Assembly (NCBI RefSeq): GCF_958979055.1
Contig: NC_084896.1
Location: forward strand, 27,899,501 to 27,963,500
Direction of reading: 5' to 3'
Length of the DNA: 64,000 nucleotides
Source of the DNA: Alnus glutinosa
Lineage: Eukaryota; Streptophyta; Magnoliopsida; Fagales; Betulaceae
A program made the translations under genes and the position numbers. Under the pieces are notes generated by a model that was given only the letters and a program-made list of their open reading frames with translations, was not told the DNA's origin and did not search any database. This document shows positions 12,101-24,556 of the stretch, in pieces. How positions within the stretch are numbered: position 1 is the stretch's first letter; each line of letters opens with the position of its first letter.

Positions 12101-15100
12101 CATTTTAAATTAAGGAGGCGACATAAACCTTGGCTTGTAGAAGACAGAAAAGAGTGTTTTAGTTGCAATAGCATGAGATGCCGTAGCTAGAACCCCAAGA
12201 TGCATGCTGTGACTAGATATAACAGAAGATGGCATATTGCTTAGCTGTCTCATAAGTCTCCTCACTCCAACGCGCAGCTCTCCATTTTCACCTCTGGAAA
12301 CGACAAGTCCATAAAGAAATGACATAATGATTGATGGCAGTAAAGTAACAAAAGTGCAAACATTCCTATTTTCAGGTAGAATATAACTTGCCTCAGGAAT
12401 ATAAATGCATCACCAGCTACTAATTTTTTGGAACTAACAAAGACACTCCATCCGGTTGTGAGCAAGTGGCGCCTTGGTTGCCCTGCAGTCAATTTTTTTT
12501 TTTATCAATATCCTAGTAAGACAGAAGCTTCTTGGTAATGGAGACTCAAAATGAAAACTACACAAAATCAAGGAAACAAAGTATATCAGAATCCTTATAT
12601 CCCTATCAACATGACAAGGATGTGAAATAAATGTTCCAGAACATATATATGCCAAACCATTGAAAGCATAACTCTTAAACAAAAAACTTTTTATACTTTT
12701 AGTTTGAACAAACAATTCATATACTTGCAAATCAAACGCACTGTGTGTACTACCCACTTTCCTAAAGAAATAAAGAAGAAATAATCTCTTTTAAAAAAAA
12801 AAGTATATTTGAAGTTCAACTTTCCAGCAATGTTACAGGAAATTGCATGCACCAACACAACTAAAACTTTTCGTATGGTTTGCTAAGTCGTAACACTAAT
12901 AAGAAAACTTAATGTAAATAACCATACATATAAGCCTTTTGATGCAGGACAAACAATAATCACAAAAATACACTGAAACTGGGGCAAAGAAAGGAAAGAA
13001 GTGAAAAGAGGAGAGAGAAAGGAGAGAAATAAGCTAGGAAGAGCGAAGCCAGGGGAAGAGAAGTGGAAAGAGAGAGAAAGGGAGAAGAAGCTAGGGTGAA
13101 GAGAGAGAGAGAAGAGGGGGAGAAGGAAAGAGAAGAATTCTTCAATTTTTTTTTTTATTTCCATCAAGTCTACTTTCATTAGAATACAATTCATGCTCAA
13201 ATAGACTCATGACTAATCTCTAGGGTAACGCCCATTTATTGACTTACCTAACATAATCTAAGGCAACGCCCATTTATTAAATTACTCAAATAAACTAGGG
13301 CAACACCCATTTATCGAATTAAGAAAACGCTTAAACTCTTGAAAATGAAATAAAAGATAAAAAAAAATTAAATATTAATAACTCCATTAATTAATAGGAC
13401 CTAATTAAAACTAGGTGGACCAATATTTCCCTTATATCACTTGTAGCATACAGTATAAAGCGAATGTAACATTCCAGCCTAAGCAGTTATTGGAAAATCT
13501 GCAGCTATGACCAAGGCTATTCATTGTCACAAAGATTCAATAGGCAAATCTACCTCGAAAAATGTGTCGAAAATGCCATTCATTTCCATGCAAATCAGAG
13601 GCAACCAATTCCTGCCATGGAGGCTGCTGGGACATATCCTGAACAGACAATATTAAAAATTAGGCACAGGTGACATAACCGAAAAAAGGTGTTTGGGGAC
13701 TCTCCAGTAGTAAAGACACAAATGCTAAATAGATCTTTGAAGCTAACCAGAGGTGGCAGACAATCATCTGCATGCCTCCGAAGAACAGAGAATCCGCCAT
13801 GGGTGCTTGTGTCAGAAGCAGTAAGTGTCTTGCAAAATGAATGGACTGTGCACCTTGGAGGATCTGGGAGTGGAGGATCTGAGCTTGTAACCTCGCTTTG
13901 CTGATCCAGAGGGGTAAATAAATATAAGGCAGGCATAGCAGAAAAAAATTAAAGGGATGAAAATTATATGATCTAATAAAAAGAGAAGTCAAGGAAAGCT
14001 CACATCTGATTCGGGTAACAAAGTGATTTGTGCATAGACTTCATCTGTCTCAGGTTCAGCCTACACTCCAAGTTAAAAGTACAAATGAATGACAACCATA
14101 GGAAATATTCCAGTTTCCCAAATGCGTGACAAACAAACAAAAGTAAGATCCATATAGTGAGGATAATGATGATTACGACATACTCACCCGAAGCTGGATA
14201 TTAACAACTTTACAAAGAATTTTAGATGGCAAGTTGAATGAAGGCATTTGCTGCTCTGACCCCTGATGCATAGATGCTTCAAGCTGCAAAAGAGGAAGAC
14301 AAAAGTCACAGAGATAAATAGCGCATAAAAACACAGAATATTTGACAAATACAAACAAGAATCCACAAAAAACAGATATTGGCTTGTGAGATAATTTAAA
14401 AGGCATGAATCCACATATCTTCAAATTAATTTTGTAAATCATCAAGAAATAGAAGGATCCACTGAAGAAAATAAATAAATAAGTTCTATGCATAACAAAG
14501 GCCAGAAGACTGGGTATGAGGAGATATTCAAAAGATAATCAAATTCGGTGCACATTATACCGAAATTTTATTGAAATTAAATTTGTATAATAAAAACAAA
14601 ATGGCAAACTCAGGCGCATGAAACCAGATCGCCATGAGCCCAACTCCATCAAAATCATATGCAAAATAATTACTTCCTCAAATGTCAGTGTTTCCTGGTT
14701 ATGGACTGCTGAACATTGAAGTTGAAAAAGAACTATAATCCTAACATATTTCATAGAATGTCATCAACCAATTTTTTTCTTTTTCCTTTCAGAATTGCAT
14801 CACTCAATACTTCATTATTTGCTTAAACTTTGTAGTTGGTTTAACAACACATACAAGATGAAAACAACCAACCAGCCTCTAAATACCCTAAAAGAGGGAC
14901 CTTTTGTTAGCCACCAACGCGCTTTTAGCCCAAAAAAACAAGCATCCAAAAATCCAGATATAAGTCGCTTTCTATTAACCAATATATCCAACTGCAGAAA
15001 TTCAAAATACCTGTTCCATATGACCTTGTGGAAAGTAATAAACTCGCTCCCCTTCACGAGGAAGTGTGACAAGGGGACCAGCACAAGCATGCCATAATTC

Positions 15101-16495
15101 CTTGTATAAAGCATCATTGGGAATCCCTATAAACCCAAGATCATAAATTACAGTCAACAAGGATAAAATGAAACAAATACACGTGCTTTGAAGATCCAAA
15201 TGTAAGAAAACCTTGCAAATTAGAGACAGAAGCATGAAAAATTTAGAGCTATATGAGAACAAACTGAAAGATACAAAGCACCAGCAAATGTTACCATGAT
15301 GTGCACTAGTTTTATATAATTCCGATCGTGAAGTTATCGAATAATACTAAAAATATTTAGGTCATCCAATTAACCTAAGTTCGAACTGCATAAAATTCTA
15401 AACCAAGTCCCACAATTTTTGGAACACCATATGCCAATCGCAGGCCACATAAGAGATATAGGGAGCTCATTGAGCTCCACCAATGCATATATTATACATG
15501 ATTTTTTTGATAAGTGAATATATTGTGGATAATACTAGGACTATCATACTGCAGAGATTTATTAATCCTCTTAGATGCTTTCTTCTCCTTCTTAGACGCT
15601 TCTCTTGCATACTCCTTGTGTACTTGGTTGAGCTTTTAATGATATTACACTTATCAAAAAAATTAATCTTTTAGACGTAAAGATCAAATTTTTTTTTCTA
15701 CATAAATGCAATTAGGTTCTAAGATATATCATAATCCATGTTCTCCATTACAGAATACAGATACTAAAGCTGTCATGTCCTGGCTCGTTCACTGGCCATC
15801 AGTACTAAATGCTAATGACTTGTTGTTAGTTAGTTAACACAGATTTGTTGTTACAATCTGCTTCTTAACCATAGTTAAAGTAAGGTTGAATTAATGAATA
15901 AAAAGATCAATATGAAGTATAACTTGTATGCTATGCTCTAAACATCATCTCAACTCTAACGAACCTTGTCCTTTTCTACAAATAGGTGCTTTTTCACCCC
16001 CAAAAAAGTGTCTGAACTAAAATTCATGGTTTTACTATAGAACATATTTCTGCCCAATTACTCATAACTCACAAGGGAAAAATACAAAAAGGAAGGACAT
16101 TAAAAGCAACAATTAAGAAGTGTGAGCAAAGATTAACCAGAAAACATAATAATCCTCTTTTGCTCACACAAATATGTAATCTTCAATCCACCACCCCCTC
16201 CAAAACCCCGCAAAGGAGGGAAAAAAAGGGAGCTATTAAAATCAGTTTCATCCGTAATATTGAGAGAGAGTGCCTGTTATTTTAATAAAATTTGTTTGAC
16301 AATAAAGCATCATTTGGTAAATGTAAATCAGTTAATAGCATCGAATAAATCTACAAATACCCTTTTAGGTTAATCAACAGATCCATGTAATCAATAATTC
16401 TGCAGCAAATCATATATAATTAGCACTAACTAAAAGAAGTAACTCAAACCTGCACGTGGTCTCCCAGAGGAATGATTTGACGCTGCAAATGCCAT
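6186..16495 (-). CDS. ARF1: AUXIN RESPONSE FACTOR 1 (ARF1-like), complete, 14 coding exons
   Basis: Exons on the minus strand, high to low: 16495-16450, 15126-15011, 14283-14188, 14060-14004, 13900-13748, 13638-13554, 12482-12392, 12293-12129, 10737-10618, 10542-10467, 8479-8314, 8231-7738, 7265-7075, 6357-6186. They sum to 2028 nt, in phase throughout, giving 675 residues (Arabidopsis ARF1: 665). Order: short N-terminus ([13 protein letters not shown]), dimerisation/B3 DNA-binding region ([12 protein letters not shown]3 about 120-222 with [18 protein letters not shown]), the ARF/auxin_resp domain (about 280-360), a Ser/Pro/Asn-rich middle, RLFGI at about 478-482 (a B3-repressor type motif), and a C-terminal PB1 domain with basic Lys near 555 and an acidic patch in [16 protein letters not shown]. 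It binds TGTCTC-type auxin response elements in the nucleus. By family it is a class-B repressor that partners Aux/IAA and ARF proteins. Intron 7 has a GC donor. No stop or frameshift was found. Confidence 0.95.
7389..7411. repeat. (GA)n microsatellite in ARF1 intron
   Basis: About 11 GA units in the intron between the ARF1 exons ending at 7738 and starting at 7265; a shorter GA run lies at 7011-7025. Confidence 0.85.
9248..9724 (+). mobile_element. 5'-truncated LINE 3' end inserted in ARF1 intron 10, 17-bp target duplication
   Basis: An exact 17-bp repeat (AATTTATTGCTTTAGAT at 9248-9264 and 9708-9724) flanks 443 bases. The insert decodes, with frameshifts, as the last part of an L1-type ORF2: a zf-RVT finger ([12 protein letters not shown]... 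with HCE) and the downstream [18 protein letters not shown] tail. It ends in ACTTATCAAAA. The insert is antisense to ARF1 transcription. The same zf-RVT stretch occurs at 33,235-33,380. It is plainly dead, with no RT or endonuclease part. Confidence 0.85.
12294..12391 (-). other. GC-AG intron (ARF1 intron 7)
   Basis: The exon ends TTCCTGAG and the intron starts GCAAGTTAT; the acceptor is TTTCCAG before AGGTGAAAAT. Only this junction keeps the conserved B3 end [13 protein letters not shown] in frame. The rest of the donor (CTGAG/GCAAGT) matches the strong consensus usual for GC donors. Confidence 0.85.
15502..15664 (+). mobile_element. LINE-tail fragment bounded by perfect 16-bp inverted repeats, in ARF1 intron 1
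   Basis: Starts ATTTTTTTGATAAGTG (15502) and ends with its exact reverse complement CACTTATCAAAAAAAT (15664). The right part (TTCTCTTGCATACTCC...TGTACTTGG...TTTTAATGATATTACAC) is the LINE 3' UTR also seen at 9640-9707, so two LINE tails seem to lie head to head here. No coding capacity. Confidence 0.6.
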
Positions 16496-16726
16496 TAGAT
16501 AACCACACAGATCTTCAGCAGAGACTGGGCTATATCTATGAAACCCTGAGTTCAATGATTGTTGTATTAAACAAGCCAGTATGGAAATTATCTACAATCA
16601 AATTAATTGTCTAACCAACTAAACCAAACCCATTAATTAATTATCACATATTTATTATTGCCAGCCACAATTGATTGCTTCAGATTCAACTTGTTGAAAT
16701 CCCAATTACTCACTCTTTGCCAGTCT

Positions 16727-16786
16727 AACTCTGCTTTGTGCCTTTTACTTATCAAAAAAAAAAAAAAAAACTCTGCTTTGTGCCTT
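16727..16786 (+). mobile_element. micro-insertion of a LINE poly(A) tail, 18-bp target duplication
   Basis: AACTCTGCTTTGTGCCTT occurs at 16727-16744 and 16769-16786. Between the copies are only TTACTTATCAAAA and a run of A. It is the same kind of extreme truncation as at 259-310, here in the likely 5'-UTR intron of ARF1. Confidence 0.8.
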
Positions 16787-17419
16787 AAAAGAAAGCACTC
16801 AAATTAATGCCCGAAAAGTTGGGTCTTCACCCTTTAACGCCATGTCTCCCTAAAACCAAAAACGCACTCAAAACTGTCACGAGCCCAAGACGTTCAAAAC
16901 TTTGTTAAGAGTAAAATCAGCAAAATTTCCGCGAAGCAAAATCATCAAAACTTCTGTTACCGTAAAAAGATCCATATTTTTGGCACCCATCACATTTCAT
17001 ACAAATTTTCATCACATGCAAAAGAATAAATAAATCAATGATTAATTTAATGCCCCGGTTGGTTGGTGGAAAAATCAAAGGAAACGGATGGAAAATCAGC
17101 AACTAAGTATGTCACCAAATTCCGCAACAATTTCCGATCAGAGTAAAATGACAACTACCACCAGACTCACGTTTACTCTCACTCTTGAATTTCGTTGCCA
17201 TATCTAGAGAACCAAAAAACAGCATAGACAACTCCAATTTCAGCAACAATTTCCATTTTCTCTCGCTTTCAACAACCTTTCTCACCAACCAAACATCACC
17301 ACAAACCCCGATCTCACAGATTCCCACACCTACACAGAAAATCCTAGCTGTACGTACGGACGATATACACCGAACCGTATAGAGAGATTACTAAACAACG
17401 AAACCAAAGAACCGAACCG

Positions 17420-17422
<3 letters not shown>

Positions 17423-17464
<42 letters not shown>

Positions 17465-17700
17465 TGGGTATTACCTCGGAGAGTTTCTTCTTCTTCTCCT
17501 TCTCCGGTCGGTACAATCAGTAGAATCGGAGGCGAATCGGTTAGGGTTTGGGATTCAGACAGAGAAACGAAATGAATGGAATGAGTGAGGAATCGATAAG
17601 GTCGTGTTTGGTTGAAGCCGACAGGACCCTCTTCTTTGCCTCTTTTTCAGTTCTCTCTCTCTCTCCTCTTTCTCTCGGTTTTTACTTTTCTTCTTTGTTT
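17423..17700 (-). promoter_or_regulatory. ARF1: inferred 5' UTR exon and promoter-proximal region of ARF1
   Basis: A good minus-strand donor (GAAACTCTCCGAG/GTAATACCC; exon edge at 17475) lies about 1 kb upstream of the ARF1 start codon, next to a CT-rich block typical of plant 5' UTRs (minus strand, 17475 to about 17700). A 39-bp GA/CT microsatellite (17423-17461) sits just inside the intron. The acceptor before the ATG is uncertain (CTGCTGAAG or CCCAG within 16515-16535). No transcript data are available, so the exon is inference. Confidence 0.5.
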
Positions 17701-20094
17701 TACTATGTAATATTCTTCCAACTTCTTTGTCCACGTCTCTCTCCGTGTCTCTGACTTGGACCGGCTTTTAGACACCAGAGAAAGCCAGAAAGGGCATGGT
17801 ATTAGGATTTTCTCTGTTTCCCATTTCGGATCAACACCTTCTAAAAATATACTCGGTCATATAATTTTAAAGAAACATACTTTTTGCACACATTTGTTTC
17901 AACTTATTTACGCTTTTTTCTTCTTTTTTTTTTTTAAAAAAAAAAACAATTAAAATAGAAAATCACTTAAAACATGTAATATTAATTAATATAAATGAAT
18001 AAATGAGTGTTAAGAGTAATGCTATAAGATCAACCATTATTAAAAAATAAATATTAAATAAAGATTGATTAACAAATTCACATCAGCATATATAAAATTA
18101 CTCTAAATTTTTCAACATCGTCTTAGCCCAAATTTACTAAACTAATAATTATCATATTTTTATCATATTTAAAAAATGAATAAATATCGATATGATAACA
18201 TTTAAATTATCTAATTTAAAATTAATAATTAGGATTTAAAGAATTTGAAAAAGGGGTTGCATAATTTTTAAACACATCTTTATAATAATCAGATATATAA
18301 CAATTATCTTTTAAGAATCTTTATAATTGATTTTTATAATCAGCAAATTAAATTGCTCTTTTTATTGGACTAATTAGTCCTTGATAAATATTGTGACCAA
18401 AAAGCATCTAATTTTGTCTTGAAATTAAATATTTTTTGTTACAAAAACAACAAATCCATTTTTTTTTAATAATTTAAACAAATTGCTCTAAATATTTTCA
18501 ATATTAGCCTAACACTTGAGAGATGTGTAAAAAGTATAAAAAATCATTCATAATGTTTTAAAAATCACTTGGAGTATTTTTTTATTATTATTTAATCCAA
18601 ATGACATTACAATCTATTCATGGTCACCAAAAGGAAACCCCAAAAAATATAAAAATAAAAATAGATCCTCTAATCATTCTAGGTTCATCTTTTTCCAATT
18701 TTAATATAAGAATAAGAATAATTGATATAATTATTATTTAGTAGGTGCGTAACGGACACGCTTCTTTTTTTTCTCTCTCTCTCTCTCGGTATCCTATCGG
18801 AAAAGGAGCGAACAGCGATTCAATGCGTGCCCCGGTAACCCTACAGTCCACACCCGCTGTCCCGTGGTCCACGCGCAGTAACAAAATTAATTAATTTGTT
18901 TTCTATTATCAACCATTATTCTCAAGTATTAATTATTATTCCTGTTTTTTTCAATAATTAATCATTTTCTCGTTTAACCTCGAAGTTACCGATTTGACTT
19001 GGTCTTTATTCTCAAAAGACCAGCAAGTCCTTGCGCTTATTACGACTATTAAAGCGACCTTTAATTTTTTAGTACTTGTCATAAGAGTAGGTTGCTTGGG
19101 ACTTGGGTTGATGCCTTTTGGATCGAAATGGAATATCCTTCCACAAAAATTAATTAATGGCTTTTTCAAATTTTTAGCAAATAAAAGAATAAAATACTGT
19201 TAAGTCCATGTATCGTATGAGTCCCAGCCAATTATAGTATATTATAAAATCATATATTATTAGTTTAATCTTAAAGTATATTGATAATGAAAACCTGGAG
19301 ATCCTATAGTACAAAATATATGTAGGCTTTCATAAAAAAATTCAAAAAAATTCAAAAAAAAAATCTATAGCATATATCATGTTGATATCCTCACGCGATG
19401 ACCAAAAGGGAATAAGTATTTAAATATTAATTAAATGCTTAAATTTTTAATTTACTTTTGTTATCTTGAGCTTTTAACGTCATTGGTGATTTATTTTGCG
19501 TTTAGCATTGTAATTTTTGCAGACCTAATGTGTTATTTTAAACCAAATCATTTAAAATATATCATTTGGAAGTGCATTTTTTTTTTTAAAAAAAATGATT
19601 TGAAAACTTATAAAAATTTATGTTTTTAAATTGCAAATAATAAGGTACATTTTTAAAAACGCACGATTTTTAAATATTAAATTGTGATTTTAAATGTCAA
19701 ATTACGATTTTTAAAACTTTATTATTTGTAACAAACGTACTTATAATGCTACACGAGCATTACAACAATTACGTAGTTTTTCTACATTTATCTATACGGA
19801 TATTACTGCAACGTTAATATAAAAACTTCACTTATAACTTCATACTTTTCATCAATTTTGCAATTAAGTACTCAAACTTTAAAAAGTGTCAATTTAGGGT
19901 ATCCATATTTCAAATTTTTCAATTTCAACAATCTATTATAATAATTCGTTAAATCATGTCAAAATTTTCAAAATACCCCTGCATTTTTTAGGAAAAAAAA
20001 ATTGCAAGAATTTAAGTGTTGGCCTGAATTTAACAGAATTTACAAAAAATACCTATGCTTAAATCTTTGAAAAATTTATAATTTCTTTTTTTTA

Positions 20095-20160
<66 letters not shown>

Positions 20161-20754
20161 AAAATTTTGATAAGATTTAACAAAAAAAATCTAACTAATG
20201 ATTTAAATTGAAAAAAAAATATATATATATATATATTTGAAAGATTGATACCATAAATTGACACTTTTTAAAACTTTAGTATTTAATTGCAAAAGTGATA
20301 AAATTATCATATGTTATAAGCAAAGTTTTTCTTATAATATTTGATAATATCTTTTATAAATATTTGACAATTACAATGATGCTATTATAATATTACCTAT
20401 ACTTTTTCTTTTTCTTTTTTATAGCTAATATTACCTATACTTGTTTATGCATCATAACCACACTATTATCAGAGTTTGATTGGTTGTAAGCTTTGAGATT
20501 TTAATAAGATATATATTTGTTCCAAAAAAAAAAGGTTAACTACACTATTATAATATTTAACCATTACACTAAAAACAATCCGGTATTATAATTGCCCTAT
20601 AATGGCCTTCAACTAATTTATTTAAAGCTATCTGGGCATTATAACAACAATTTTAAAATTCTAAAGTATTAAATAAACAAAACTAAAGTTTTTGACTTAT
20701 TCCGAGTTATTCCATGATGTAAGTTTAGGACTTATACGGAGCAAAACTAAAGGG
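17701..20754. other. AT-rich intergenic DNA upstream of ARF1
   Basis: No gene recognised. There is a short GC-richer island around 18,780-18,880. It contains (AT)n at 20,103-20,158 and a shorter one at 20,218-20,237. Direct repeats of a degraded, unnamed element occur: a block like CATTACAACAATTACGTAGTTTTTC at about 19,757 recurs near 20,791, and the block at 20,320-20,400 recurs at 20,855-20,920. Confidence 0.4.
20103..20158. repeat. (AT)n microsatellite
   Basis: About 28 uninterrupted AT units. Confidence 0.95.
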
Positions 20755-21799
20755 AAGTGTGGAGTCTCGATTATAATGCCACAGGAGCATTAGAACGGCT
20801 ATGTAGTTTTTCCATCTCATCTATAATTCTATATAGGCATTACTACAATTTTAGTATAATATTTGACAATATTTTTTTTATAAATATTTTGGTCATTACA
20901 ACAACGCTATTATAGTGTTGAACCATTATTCTTAAAACAATAAGGTATTATAATCCCGCCATAACGACATTCAATTCATTGAGGCAGTTTTCAGTTTGGT
21001 AACGTGTCAACTTGTAATTTTTTTTTTTTTTTTTATATTTGCAAAATAACAAAGACTTGTCAAGTGTGTCGACAGAGTGTCACTCCGATACCTAAGTCAA
21101 TAATGGACAATTTCAAGAAGTGTGTAAATCAGATAATTCAAAATAGTCGTGATACATGGGGTAGAAATATTTTTATAGGCACATAGATGCGATTTGAGTG
21201 TTCAGAGGATCCCGAATTTCCTGGAATCCACAATCTCTTTAGTGTTGATTTTCTAGGATACATGATTCACCCAAAAAGTGATTTGTGTACCCCGAGCGAT
21301 CCGGAATCCACGATCTCCTCAACATGATTAAGTATCTCGAATATTTCTCAAGGAGTTAATCCCTCAAATATTGGCTGTAATATTGAGAGAAGGATCTCAG
21401 TATACTCTGCTCATATCACTTCACTGTGATTCTAAGAAATCTATTCTCGGCACTAATTGGATATGGACACTTTGTATGTTATTCTCGTATTCTTAGGCGT
21501 AGAGCTTTTCAAGCTGGAGGACATTCCTGAGTTTGGGGATCGAGAACGTTTATAAGATTCTGTAACAAACTCCCAAGACCTTTATGACCAACCGGGCATA
21601 GAGGTCGGTCATGGGCTTACTTGGGCCTTGGGTTATGATTTATCTCTCAACACAACTAATTATTTAAAGTTGATTGGCACTATAACAGTGCATTTAAAAT
21701 TGTTAATTATTAAATAAACAAAACAAAGGTTTATAACTTATACCTAACAATTCCACTAAAAAATGCTTCCAGCTTTGAAAATCGAGACTCCACACTTCC
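20753..21799. repeat. region bounded by perfect 18-20-bp inverted repeats, unclassified element
   Basis: AAGTGTGGAGTCTCGATT at 20,755-20,772 is the exact reverse complement of 21,780-21,797, with one or two more matching bases outside. The 1 kb between has no coding sequence. It does hold two related segments mentioning GATCCCGAATTTCCTGGAATCCAC (about 21,208) and GATCCGGAATCCACGATCTCC (about 21,300). The block at 20,620-20,715 is repeated in diverged form at 21,656-21,745. No target-site duplication was found, so it may be a relic of nested insertions rather than one transposon. Confidence 0.45.
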
Positions 21800-21805
21800 T
21801 GGAGC

Positions 21806-24556
21806 ACTCAAATTCTCAGGAACCCTCACAAAACACTCGGGAACACTCAATAACAAGTTTGAGAGAGTGGAAGAAGATGAAAATGGAAGTTTGGTCTTTA
21901 TAAACATCACATGGCCCATTCATACGCCCATTAGAGTCCTGGCCAAATATAGGCTAGACACATGTCCATCTTCAGCTTGATCCGATGCCACGTGTCATAT
22001 CAGCTTGGGGACCAAGTGTTGTTGTTGTCAGCAAAACTTGAGTCCAATCTTTGCCACATCAACGATCGTGGGCTCCAAGATTGACATGTCAGTTAGCTGA
22101 TGTCATCATGATGTCAGCCCCGATTACAACCTGCCATGTAGCATTGCACAATATGTACCGTCACTGTGCATTTCTATTCAAATGGCACACTTTGGCAATT
22201 TAAACGACCATGTTGGTAGTTTGACCAACTTTCATTTTCGGTATGTTTTCGACCCTTTATCGAACTTCAATTGGCCTATATTTTGAGGGCATCTAAATAA
22301 CTCATAAATTAGTATTTTGGTATTTTACTTAATGCATTTAATAATATTTTTTCTTTACTTCATGTGATCAAAATTCTTGGGTATTATATATTTCTCGATC
22401 CATTTTCGACCATTCATCGACCTTTTATTAATCTTATTTTCCTATGGCATATACATACCTTGTAGATAGCACACGATGGCAATTTACTTTATGTACTTTA
22501 TATATATATCATTATTATTATGTTCTGTAATTGAAATTAGTGTGTTACATATTATCTGTAATACTTTGGTTCCACATTGAGAAGAGCTGAATAGCTTACA
22601 TAGAGTTGATGGTTTATAAAGATACTTATGGATGCTAAGTCCTACATTGCTTAGTTACTAGGTAAAACTAGGCTTTATAATGGATTATAGAAAAACTTTA
22701 AATTGACTAGTCATTTTAAGGTTATAGAGCAGATGTAGCTAACGCTTTTCTTTGAGTCGTTACATTATCAATCGTTAGCTACCCATATTCTACTATCCAC
22801 CCCATCCATGGACGGATAGTGAAGCGTTTATCCGCCTGACTAGGGTCAGGGAGAAAATTCGCTCGCAACCATGCAAGTGGGTAGATAATGGAGGCGGGTT
22901 AGTTGTACAATCGACCAGATGTTAGTCTAATGAATAATTTTAAATGTCATTTTTATGTCTTTTTTATATCCCTTAAAAAATAATGTATATTTTAAAATTA
23001 TCGTTAGTTCAAAATTCAGTAATAATTTATCACAAATGTAATGATAATTTTAAAAATTCGAGGCCTTAAGCAGTGCAGAGAAGCAAGCTGTTGACTACCA
23101 GTCCATATTTGAGGCATTAAATGAGAATTTCAGCAAAGTTGGTGAGTTGAAGAAATGGTTCCACCATATTACTTAAAATTCTCGATTTCGAAATTTGCAT
23201 TTTATCGTGTTTTGTGTTTCTGTATATGCTTTCATATGCCAATTCCTAAAAAAGGAAAAAATGGCTTCATTGATTTCTCAAAATTAAATGCTATCACTGT
23301 AGGCGTTACTTCATATATATTTAATTTTTTTTAATTTTTTTTTTATAAGTAATGTATATGAAAAAAAAAAAAAAAAGCACAGAAGAGCGCAACTATAGTA
23401 CATAGAGAGTTGTGCAGACTTCCTTCTTGCTGAACTTCTTTATTTTCTTTTATTTCTTATAGTTAGTATTCCTATGAATGATCAAAAGATTAATAATCTT
23501 AAGAGGTCTCTGTGAGAAAAAAATAAGATGAATCACAAGAGATCATTAACAGTGGGTTTGCACAAAATTCATTTACAATGTTTGGTTTTATTTCATTTTT
23601 TGTACTTATTAGGAAGAGCAAAAAATAAAAAGAAATCTGATTTTCTTGGAATGTTGTACGTTGCTCTATAATTGTATGTAGGATCCTTAACAAATATTTT
23701 ATGAGCAAATGGTATGTCTTTTAGGTTCTCATAAATAGATGTTTTCATTGTAAAGATATTCAATTTTGAAATTCGGTTGGATTGTCTTTGAGAATTGGTG
23801 TAAGCTTCCATCCCCTAATTCATTCATTATCCTTACAGAAGCTGAGAGGAAGAAATTTCTAGATCAATTTTTCTATGCAGAACAAGAACTTGTTGCTGCG
23901 AAAGGGCGTGAACAGGCGCTGTAAGAGCAACTTTTGAAAGAGATGAATGATTTTCAGGAACGGTTTAAGAAACAAATACAATCACAAAGCGAACTTGAGG
24001 TATGCTTATTTGCTTTTCATAACCTAATTTTATTTGCTGAATCGATGAATCCATTTGGTTCCATGTCATTTTATGTTATTTACTAGGAGAATGAAATTTC
24101 TAGTCTATTGTGGAAATTTGACCATGACAATTGTTTGTTTCATTTATTTTAGTGAACCCTTTAATTTAACTATTATAAATTCCATACCCCAAATATTCTA
24201 CATTCTCTCGTGAGTTCTTTGTTGTTCTTATCGTTGATGCTATCTCAGTAGCTCTAATGAAAATCAACAATGTGGTGGGGAAAATTCTTTATATTTGAAG
24301 ACAGAATGATATAACAAAATTCACAACGAATAGACATGTTTAATGGCTATTGGATCAAACGACTTATCTACTAGTAATAAAGCTAAAGTGATAGAGTTAG
24401 ATTAAGTCTTTTGCTGTTTAGATAAATGTTAAGATAGTTGAGTTGTAATACACTAGGTCTCTATAATCAAGGGATAAGGTTAGATAGGTTATGCTACAAG
24501 TTTTGTTGATGTAAATCACATCTAGAGGTTATCTAGATGTTTCGGTATTCTATATA
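21806..24556 (+). repeat. segmental duplication, copy A (partner 59,676-63,312)
   Basis: From AAATTCTCAGGAACCCTC on, this stretch matches the DNA at 59,676 almost base for base through 23,058. It then jumps to match from 61,849 to 63,312. Relative to copy B it lacks 60,965-61,848 (the MAD1 promoter, exon 1, intron 1 and the start of exon 2). Both copies share the intron-2 TE fragment beginning TATAAGTAATGTATATG and the left LTR of the copia element at the same base. I estimated similarity by eye only. Confidence 0.9.

Noticed and set aside
12883..13200. Minus-strand Ser/Phe/Leu-rich ORFs (12,883-13,200)
   Set aside because: Product of a purine-rich tract within ARF1 intron 6.
22760..22920. 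Ordered-looking segment (TCCACCCCATCCATGGACGG...) as a possible organelle DNA insertion or RNA gene
   Set aside because: No match to rRNA, tRNA or plastid genes I know; it is merely part of the duplicated block and recurs at 60,690-60,840.
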